Positions 1 to 5,084 of a stretch of DNA of 5,084 bases are shown here, piece by piece. The stretch spans positions 1 through 5,084 of the forward strand of contig JACMJO010000513.1 of assembly GCA_014380605.1 (NCBI GenBank), read 5' to 3'. The stretch's first letter is position 1, and every line of letters starts with the position of its first letter. This stretch comes from Fimbriimonadaceae bacterium (GTDB taxonomy: Bacteria > Armatimonadota > Fimbriimonadia > Fimbriimonadales > Fimbriimonadaceae). The translations under genes were made by a program, and so were the position numbers. The notes under the pieces were generated by a model that saw only the letters and a list, made by a program, of their open reading frames with translations, was not told the origin of the DNA and ran no database searches.

Positions 1-979
1 CGGGAGCCAAGTCGATTTTGTTAGCGATTGATACCACCGGGTGTTCAAAAGAGAATAGGGAAGGGTCAACTGGATCGCGAGCGTCAGTTACAAACCAGAT
101 CAGATCGGCGTTGGCGGCGATCGCCCTGGACTTCTGAACGCCAATTGCCTCGATAGGATCGTTGGTTTCGCGAAGCCCGGCGGTGTCGACCAGGACAACT
201 GGGAAGCCATCAAAGTCGGCTCGCTCCTCGACGTAGTCTCGAGTAGTTCCAGGAGTGTCAGTCACGATGGCGCGGTCTTGGCCAAGGAGCCGATTCAGAA
301 GGGAACTCTTTCCTGCATTTGGGGGGCCGACGATGGCGATACGAAGTCCTTCGCGGAGGATACGGCCCGTTGATGCCGTGTCAAGAAGTTCAGCAAGTGT
401 CATTTGGACAGACTCGATTCTCGAGTTCAACGCCTGCGGATCTACCTCGCCGATCTCCTCGCTAAAGTCGACGCTGGCTTCGATCGCCGCAAGAACTCCG
501 ATGAGTGAATCGGCTTGGGCTTTGAGGAGTCGATGGAGCGCGCCATCGCGAAGTAGGTTCGCCATCCTGAGTTGGGCGGAGGTCTCAGCCTCGATGGTAT
601 CGCGTACCGCTTCGGCTTCGGTGAGATCGATCCTGCCATTCATAAAGGCACGCTGGGTGAATTCGCCAGGCTCAGCAAGGCGGGCTCCGTTGAGCTTGGC
701 GGCTTCCATCAGGGCATTGACGCTGGCTCGTGAGCCGTGGATTGAGATTTCAGCGCACTCTTCGCCGGTGTAGCTTTTGCCCGCTTCGAAAAGGATCAGA
801 TAGCCATCGTCTCCAGTGCAGAACGCTAAGTATTGGGCGAGCTTGGGCTCGGAATCTGATCTGCCGTTGCTAAGGGTGTGGGCGATTCGCCAGGAATCGG
901 GTCCGCTGAGGCGCACAATCGCGACCGGCGCGGGTCCGGGGCCGGTGATCGGGGCCAAGATAGTGTCGAATAGGGACAT
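1..979 (-). CDS. mnmE: tRNA uridine-5-carboxymethylaminomethyl(34) synthesis GTPase MnmE, 3' end beyond window
   Basis: MnmE is a cytoplasmic GTPase that works with MnmG to install the 5-carboxymethylaminomethyl group on wobble uridine 34 of certain tRNAs. The visible 326 residues cover the N-terminal tetrahydrofolate-binding domain (MSLFDTILAPITGPG start, SYTGEE near residue 70, and PGEFTQRAFMNGRIDL), the first part of the helical domain (VDFSEE near 170), and most of the inserted Ras-like G domain. The G-domain motifs are G1 GPPNAGKSS at 218-226, G2 TTRD at 245-248, G3 DTAGLRE from 265 and G4 NKID at 320-323. The family is usually about 450 residues, so roughly the last quarter, including the conserved C-terminal Cys motif, lies outside the window. 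The ATG at 979 was chosen because it begins exactly where the family begins; no convincing Shine-Dalgarno precedes it. An unknown 83-residue ORF lies upstream in the same direction. Identification is from recognised motifs and is secure. Confidence 0.97.
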   Translation of the reverse strand, partial: MSLFDTILAPITGPGPAPVAIVRLSGPDSWRIAHTLSNGRSDSEPKLAQYLAFCTGDDGYLILFEAGKSYTGEECAEISIHGSRASVNALMEAAKLNGARLAEPGEFTQRAFMNGRIDLTEAEAVRDTIEAETSAQLRMANLLRDGALHRLLKAQADSLIGVLAAIEASVDFSEEIGEVDPQALNSRIESVQMTLAELLDTASTGRILREGLRIAIVGPPNAGKSSLLNRLLGQDRAIVTDTPGTTRDYVEERADFDGFPVVLVDTAGLRETNDPIEAIGVQKSRAIAANADLIWFVTDARDPVDPSLFSFEHPVVSIANKIDLAP

Positions 980-990
980 TGCGTGCTTAA

Positions 991-1069
991 TTGATTGCTC
1001 GATTGCTTGATTCTGACTCCCGTGTCAGATAGTCTCACGATTCCAGCATTCAAGCAATCCCGCAATCAA
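991..1069. repeat. Imperfect inverted repeat in the gap upstream of mnmE
   Basis: Two 20-bp arms, 991-1010 and 1050-1069, are reverse complements at 18 of 20 positions; the two mismatches are adjacent, in the centre of the arm. The 39-bp spacer holds a smaller perfect hairpin, CTGAC at 1013-1017 with GTCAG at 1024-1028 and a 6-nt loop. Each arm is internally repetitive, with GATTGC occurring twice at 8-bp spacing in the left arm. The element fills most of the gap between the 83-residue ORF and mnmE. There is no T-tract after either arm, so an ordinary intrinsic terminator is not supported. A REP-like or MITE-like dispersed palindrome, or an mRNA structure within a bicistronic transcript, is possible. 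Confidence 0.75.
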
Positions 1070-1079
1070 GCAACTAAGG

Positions 1080-1331
1080 TCAATCCATTCCGATGATCTT
1101 GTTCAAGATATTAGTCTCTTCGAGCCTGATCTGCTCGAACTTCTGCTGGAGCCGTAGGTCGGCGTCGCGATTCATATCCATGAGGAGGATAGGATCGAGG
1201 TTGTTGGTTTGGGATTGTTGTCTAGGGCGGGACCTTGGCACAGAGATGGAGTCGCCCGCGACTCCACCAGTTGTTAAGGCTCTGCCAACGACCGCGCTCA
1301 CCCAGTTTCGATACAGTTCGAGAATGCCCAT
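1080..1331 (-). CDS. Small hypothetical protein (83 residues), unrecognised
   Basis: I do not recognise this protein. The start at 1331 is favoured over the longer upstream reading because GGGAG lies 6 nt before the ATG, and because the longer frame would run antisense through the transaldolase gene. The N-terminal third (MGILELYRNWVSAVVGRALTT) is mildly hydrophobic. The middle is rich in Ser, Arg, Pro and Gln and probably disordered. The C-terminal third (about 46-83, from DPILLMDMNRD to NKIIGMD) looks like an amphipathic, charged helix that could form a coiled coil. There is no signal peptide, and no Cys or His metal site. It is divergent from the transaldolase gene and lies 100 bp upstream of mnmE in the same direction, so co-transcription with mnmE is possible but unproven. 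The good ribosome site and sensible boundaries support a real gene; function is unknown. Confidence 0.6.
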   Translation of the reverse strand: MGILELYRNWVSAVVGRALTTGGVAGDSISVPRSRPRQQSQTNNLDPILLMDMNRDADLRLQQKFEQIRLEETNILNKIIGMD

Positions 1332-1448
1332 TTCAGTCTCCCGTCTATGTTTTCGACTCTTCAGGCTCGGCGATTGGGGCCGTCGACTGGGAAGGAAAAG
1401 TGTAGGAATGGCCTTTGGGCATGGCGGTCGCCAAGTAGACTGACGCCT

Positions 1449-2126
1449 ATGAAGCTGTTCGTGGACACGGGTGACGTTGAGGAAGTAAGGCAGGCGGTGG
1501 AATGGGGCGTTTTGGATGGTGTGACCACCAATCCGACCCTGATCGCAAAGTCGGGCAAAGGTTTCCGCGAGACGGTTCTGAGCATGTGCCACCTGCTTCC
1601 CGATGGCGACATCAGCGCTGAAGTCGTGGCGACCAACTATGACGAGATGCTGAAAGAGGCACTCGAGATTTCCAGTTGGCATTCTCAGATCGTGGTGAAG
1701 GTTCCTCTGATCGAGCCGGGTATCCGGTTGGTTTCCACCCTGGCGGACAAGGGCATTCGAACCAATGTGACGTTGGTATTCACCGTTCCCCAAGCCCTTA
1801 TGGCGGCGAAAGCGGGCGCGACCTATATCTCCAATTTTGTGGGTCGAGTTGATGACCTAAGCGACGACGGAATGGTGGCGGTTCAAGATACAGTGCGGAT
1901 GGTCCAGGACTATGGATTCGAGAGCGAGGTCTTGGTGGCCTCGGTCCGGCATCCGTTGCACGTGGTCCAGGCGATCCAAGCTGGAGCCCACGTCTCTACG
2001 ATGCCGTTCAAGATCATGCAAATGCTGTTCAAGCACCCTCTGACGGATTCCGGGTTGAAGCGATTCCTGGATGACTGGAATCAGGCGGGCTTGAGCATTT
2101 TTGAGAAGCAGACGGCATCGGTGTAG
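1449..2126 (+). CDS. tal: Transaldolase of the short TalC/Fsa-like (class 3B) subfamily
   Basis: This 225-residue protein is a small TIM-barrel class I aldolase of the non-oxidative pentose phosphate pathway. It moves a dihydroxyacetone unit between sugar phosphates through a Schiff base. Family landmarks are all present: MKLFVDT with Asp6, VLDGVTTNPTLIAK with Asn28, IVVKVP with the catalytic Lys84, TNVTLVF, AGATYISNFVGRVDD, SVRHPLHV and HPLTDSGLKRFLDDW. The length matches the subfamily. Glu58 and Phe130 occupy positions where fructose-6-phosphate aldolase FsaA carries Gln59 and Tyr131. Known biochemistry links Glu and Phe there to transaldolase, so I favour that activity. The ATG at 1449 matches the family N-terminus; an in-frame ATG 34 codons earlier gives a non-conserved extension and was rejected. 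No strong Shine-Dalgarno is visible. The gene heads a tight plus-strand run with the SRPBCC and DinB genes. Confidence 0.95.
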   Translation: MKLFVDTGDVEEVRQAVEWGVLDGVTTNPTLIAKSGKGFRETVLSMCHLLPDGDISAEVVATNYDEMLKEALEISSWHSQIVVKVPLIEPGIRLVSTLADKGIRTNVTLVFTVPQALMAAKAGATYISNFVGRVDDLSDDGMVAVQDTVRMVQDYGFESEVLVASVRHPLHVVQAIQAGAHVSTMPFKIMQMLFKHPLTDSGLKRFLDDWNQAGLSIFEKQTASV

Positions 2127-2127
2127 G

Positions 2128-2745
2128 ATGAAGCCGACAGACCCCCTGGACCCGCCGAATTTGAAGGCGCGGTATTGGGGAGCCGTCGGCTTTTCCGCCA
2201 TTTTCTCAGTACTGATCGGGCTCCTGGAGCTCAAGCTCAGCACCGATATGGGCGACTACGGCTACTGGCTCTTCCTGGGCCTGCCGTTCCTTCAGGGGCT
2301 ATCCTGCTCGTTCTGGCTAGAGGCGAAGGGGCCGGTGTCCTTCTTGAAGCACGTCACGGCGGACCTGACGGCGATCACCACGGTCGTGTCGGCCCTGTTT
2401 TTCTTCGCTGCCGAGGGCGCTTGCTACCTAACGATGGCCTATCCCTTGATCATAGGGGCTTCTTTCATCGGTTCAGGCTTGGCTCACTGGGTGATGGGGT
2501 TGGTGCATCGCCGCCGGAATGTGGTTTCTGCTTCGCTGTTCGCCATAGTGCCTTTCTTGCTCCTCGCCGACTCCCTGACAGGGGGCAAGCCCAGCGTGCG
2601 GACGCATTCGACGGAGATGGTAATTAACGCCACGCCGAAGCAGATCTGGCCCTATCTCAGCGAGCTGGACACAGTTCGACACGGCCACCTTATCTTTAGG
2701 GCGGGAGTGGCGCATCCGCTGAAGATACATACTTTGGAGGCTTAG
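2128..2745 (+). CDS. Membrane-anchored SRPBCC-like protein, N-terminal part ending at an in-frame TAG
   Basis: This is the first 205 residues of what looks like one longer protein of about 320. Four or five hydrophobic membrane segments come first (roughly residues 16-35, 45-65, 80-98, 101-125 and 133-149), including YGYWLFLGLPFLQGL and AAEGACYLTMAYPL. The start of an SRPBCC/polyketide-cyclase-like fold follows from about residue 158 (STEMVINATPKQIWPYLSELD...LIFRAGVAHPLKI). The reading ends at TAG 2743-2745, inside that domain, and continues in the same frame to 3096. From memory, proteins of this type run straight through this point, so the stop looks like an interruption. Function of the family is unknown to me; SRPBCC domains generally hold hydrophobic ligands, and here the domain would be tethered to the inner membrane. 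The ATG is one base after the transaldolase stop, suggesting translational coupling. Confidence 0.8.
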   Translation: MKPTDPLDPPNLKARYWGAVGFSAIFSVLIGLLELKLSTDMGDYGYWLFLGLPFLQGLSCSFWLEAKGPVSFLKHVTADLTAITTVVSALFFFAAEGACYLTMAYPLIIGASFIGSGLAHWVMGLVHRRRNVVSASLFAIVPFLLLADSLTGGKPSVRTHSTEMVINATPKQIWPYLSELDTVRHGHLIFRAGVAHPLKIHTLEA

Positions 2746-2748
2746 GTG
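2736..2748 (+). promoter_or_regulatory. Shine-Dalgarno and GTG restart site at the in-frame TAG
   Basis: GGAGG at 2736-2740 is followed after 5 nt by GTG at 2746-2748, and that GTG directly follows the TAG stop at 2743-2745. This is a better ribosome site than those of most genes in the window, and the stop-start contact would suit reinitiation by the same ribosome. It could be fortuitous, because the bases also encode Glu-Ala in the upstream reading. Confidence 0.5.
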
Positions 2749-3096
2749 GGCGGGCGTAGGGAATGTGTGCTCAGCACCGGGATCATGCGAGAGACGATCT
2801 CGGAGTTGGTTGCCGGTAAGCGGTTGGTTTTCAAGATGCACAACACCCCGCCGTCGATGAAGGAATGGAATCCGTTCGGGGAGGTGCATGCCCCACACCT
2901 GGATGGCTATTACGAGTCTTTGGAGGGCAGCTTCGACCTCATCCCACTTCCCGGCGGGAAGACGCTTTTGCGGGGAACCTCTATCTACCAGCACAGGTAC
3001 CGGCCCGTCACCTACTGGAGCTGGTGGACGGACAAGATCGTGGGCGAGGTACAGCTGTCCGTGATGGAAGAAGTTAAGAGGCGGGCGGAGCGGTAA
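2746..3096 (+). CDS. SRPBCC-like protein, C-terminal part after the in-frame TAG
   Basis: These 116 residues continue the SRPBCC domain in the same frame as the preceding membrane part. Recognisable blocks are RRECVLSTG, the repeated strand ETISELVAGKRLVFKM, PPSMKEWNPF, APHLDGYYESLEGSFDLIPLPGGKTLLRGTSIYQHRY, and a C-terminal amphipathic helix (VGEVQLSVMEEVKRRAER). These resemble the conserved second half of membrane-anchored SRPBCC proteins as I remember them. By itself the fragment lacks the first strand and helix of the fold. If translated from GTG 2746 it would have to complement the upstream piece; otherwise the pair is a pseudogene with a single nonsense change. Coding quality stays good on both sides of the stop, with no further stops or frameshifts, so any inactivation is recent. 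DinB follows after 12 bases. Confidence 0.7.
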   Translation: MGGRRECVLSTGIMRETISELVAGKRLVFKMHNTPPSMKEWNPFGEVHAPHLDGYYESLEGSFDLIPLPGGKTLLRGTSIYQHRYRPVTYWSWWTDKIVGEVQLSVMEEVKRRAER

Positions 3097-3108
3097 TACG
3101 ATGGTTAG

Positions 3109-3618
3109 ATGCACATGTCCAAATCGGGCATACTCCCGCCAATGCGCTACCTCGACCAGCTTGTCAAACAGACTCAAAAAGCCGTAGACGACATCTGCCG
3201 GGCAGCGGAGGCGATTCCTGCTGACCGGGAAGACTGGTCAGCGGGCGGAGAAGCTAGGTCGGCCCTGAACCAGATGCGCGAGGTTGCTACCCAAGCCGCT
3301 TGGTTCCTTCCCGTCATCCAGGAAAGGAAGGTTCCTGCGTTCGACCGCCATGCGATCAATGAAGCTAAGAGGCTGAGAGAGTCGTTCGCAACCATCGCCC
3401 AATGCGCTGAAGCCGCGAGAGCTTCGACGGTGGAGCTTTGCCAGGCGATCTCCGATTTCCCTGAAAGCAAGTTGGATGAGGAGGTCGTCATGCCTTTCGG
3501 CGGCGGATCAACCATGTCGATGGCCGACGTTCTGGGCCTCCCCTATTGGAATATGGTGTACCACCTGGGACAAATCAACCAGATCCAGTTGGCGCTGGGA
3601 GATCGGGAGATGCATTGA
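3109..3618 (+). CDS. DinB-superfamily protein
   Basis: This 169-residue, mostly alpha-helical protein resembles the DinB/YfiT-like four-helix-bundle superfamily. Members are often metal-dependent and include thiol-dependent S-transferases, but most lack a known reaction. The superfamily signature is clearest at the C-terminus, YWNMVYHLGQINQIQLALGD (about 146-165). In typical members a His-x3-His pair and a His in the N-terminal helix bind metal. Here only His152 is obvious; Asn148 sits where the first His of the pair is expected, and the N-terminal helix (SALNQMREVATQAAWF) has no His. Metal binding is therefore doubtful. ATG codons at 3109, 3115 and 3142 are all possible starts, with none well placed behind a Shine-Dalgarno; 3142 (MRYLDQLVKQ) fits the fold's first helix. 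It is the last gene of the run beginning with the transaldolase. Confidence 0.82.
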   Translation: MHMSKSGILPPMRYLDQLVKQTQKAVDDICRAAEAIPADREDWSAGGEARSALNQMREVATQAAWFLPVIQERKVPAFDRHAINEAKRLRESFATIAQCAEAARASTVELCQAISDFPESKLDEEVVMPFGGGSTMSMADVLGLPYWNMVYHLGQINQIQLALGDREMH

Positions 3619-3829
3619 TGGGATAGTTGAGAGTGCGCAGTACTCCGTGCTCAGTGCCAACATCCAAGACCGCCATGCTGAAACGCCGCAGTACCGGTCC
3701 CAACCCCATTCATCCAAGTTTCCGACCTAAACCTAGCCTGTCGAGAGGGTTGGGCCAAAACATACAGACGTTACAGAGTTTCGGTAAGAATCATTTACGA
3801 AACATTTCCTTGAAAAACTTAATGGGACC
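3619..3829. other. Gene-free region between dinB and the rRNA promoter
   Basis: No coding sequence, tRNA or 16S rRNA segment is recognisable here. At 3633-3658 there is a degenerate two-copy repeat of 14-bp period (GTGCGCAGTACTCC then GTGCTCAGTGCC). CCCAACCC at 3699-3706 is complementary to GGGTTGGG at 3747-3754, with a 40-nt loop and no T-tract, so it is at best a poor terminator for the upstream genes. The final 60 bp are AT-rich and include a dyad listed separately; the AT-rich bases just before the -35 box could serve as an UP element. Confidence 0.55.
3778..3803. promoter_or_regulatory. AT-rich dyad upstream of the rRNA promoter, possible operator
   Basis: GTTTCG-G-TAA at 3778-3787 pairs with TTACGAAAC at 3795-3803, all nine bases of the right arm, with one extra G in the left arm and a 7-bp spacer. 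It lies 26 bp upstream of the -35 box, centred near -75 relative to the predicted start. That position suits an activator or nucleoid-protein site. It could also be a weak hairpin ending upstream transcription, but no T-tract follows. Confidence 0.4.
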
Positions 3830-3858
3830 TTGACATAGACAGGTTCGGCTGGTATCAT
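3830..3858 (+). promoter_or_regulatory. Sigma-70-type promoter for the 23S rRNA gene
   Basis: A perfect -35 hexamer TTGACA at 3830-3835 and a -10 hexamer TATCAT at 3853-3858 are separated by the optimal 17 bp. Transcription would begin near 3865, about 105 nt before the 23S 5' end. The stretch just upstream (TTGAAAAACTTAA) is AT-rich, as expected for an UP element at a strong rRNA promoter. Nothing between this promoter and 23S resembles 16S or a tRNA, so it appears to be the dedicated promoter of the 23S gene. Confidence 0.82.
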
Positions 3859-3866
3859 TTCCTCTT

Positions 3867-3969
3867 GCCGCTGAACCTTAAAGCGATGCGGCCTGCGAAA
3901 GAGTTCTTTGAAAATCGAATAGTGGTTTAAAGAAATATGCATCGAGCACTCGATAAAGCTGCGAGTGAA
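3867..3969 (+). promoter_or_regulatory. rRNA leader with boxB-like stem, boxA-like antitermination motif and processing hairpin
   Basis: GCCGC at 3867-3871 pairs with GCGGC at 3888-3892. It is followed about 10 nt later by AGTTCTTTGAAAA at 3902-3914, close to the bacterial rRNA boxA that recruits NusB and S10 for antitermination. This stem-then-boxA order is that of known rRNA leaders. ATCGAG at 3941-3946 and CTCGAT at 3949-3954 form a short palindrome near the 23S 5' end. The remainder up to 3969 probably pairs with the unseen 3' trailer to form the RNase III processing stem of pre-23S. Confidence 0.65.

Positions 3970-5084
<1,115 letters not shown>

Noticed and set aside
255..773. 172-residue plus-strand reading frame at the left end
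   Set aside because: It lies wholly antisense to mnmE, whose family motifs are unambiguous.
991..1069. CRISPR-like repeat
   Set aside because: There are only two arms, in inverted orientation, with no regular spacer array or cas genes.
1347..1448. N-terminal extension of the transaldolase from an in-frame ATG at 1347
   Set aside because: The family begins at MKLFVDT; the extra 34 residues are compositionally odd and resemble no transaldolase.
1332..1793. Long minus-strand reading frame antisense to the transaldolase gene
   Set aside because: It is a shadow of a confidently identified gene. Only its last 83 codons, behind a proper Shine-Dalgarno, were kept.
3699..3754. CCCAACCC / GGGTTGGG pair as a Rho-independent terminator for the dinB transcript
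   Set aside because: The 40-nt loop and lack of a following T-tract make an intrinsic terminator unlikely.
3619..3969. 16S 3' end or spacer tRNA upstream of 23S
   Set aside because: No anti-Shine-Dalgarno CCTCC-type 16S tail, no tRNA TψC-arm motif (GGTTCGA-type) within a cloverleaf, and a promoter occupies the space.

Overview
The window reads as a bacterial chromosome segment of moderate GC. It has housekeeping genes on both strands in the first 3.6 kb, then an rRNA locus running off the right edge. No phage, transposase, CRISPR or integration feature is visible. The phylum cannot be fixed from this window. Most starts have weak or absent Shine-Dalgarno sites, and the 23S rRNA gene is not preceded by a 16S gene. 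Both fit several deep-branching phyla such as Armatimonadota or Chloroflexota, but this is a low-confidence guess.

Minus strand, 1-1331. The 5' part of mnmE (trmE), a tRNA-wobble-uridine modification GTPase, occupies the left end and is cut by the window edge just after its NKID motif. Upstream of it, in the same orientation, lies an unrecognised 83-residue ORF with a good Shine-Dalgarno. The 100-bp gap between them holds a 20-bp imperfect inverted repeat (18/20).

Plus strand, 1449-3618. Divergent from that pair is a compact run of genes. First is a short transaldolase of the TalC/Fsa type. One base after its stop comes a membrane-anchored SRPBCC (START/polyketide-cyclase-like) protein, and 12 bases further on a DinB-superfamily protein. 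The spacing suggests one transcript. The SRPBCC gene is broken by an in-frame TAG, yet a GGAGG lies 5 nt before a GTG directly after that TAG. It is therefore either a recent nonsense mutation, a sequencing error, or a split gene with coupled reinitiation.

Plus strand, 3619-5084. A 350-bp gene-free stretch carries an AT-rich dyad and a near-consensus sigma-70-type promoter (TTGACA, 17 bp, TATCAT). It also carries an rRNA-type leader with a stem and a boxA-like motif, and then the 5' part (about 1.1 kb) of a 23S rRNA gene. Only about 100 nt separate the predicted transcription start from the 23S 5' end. There is no room for 16S or spacer tRNAs, so this 23S appears to be an independently transcribed (unlinked) rRNA gene. 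This is the most notable feature of the window, together with the interrupted SRPBCC gene.
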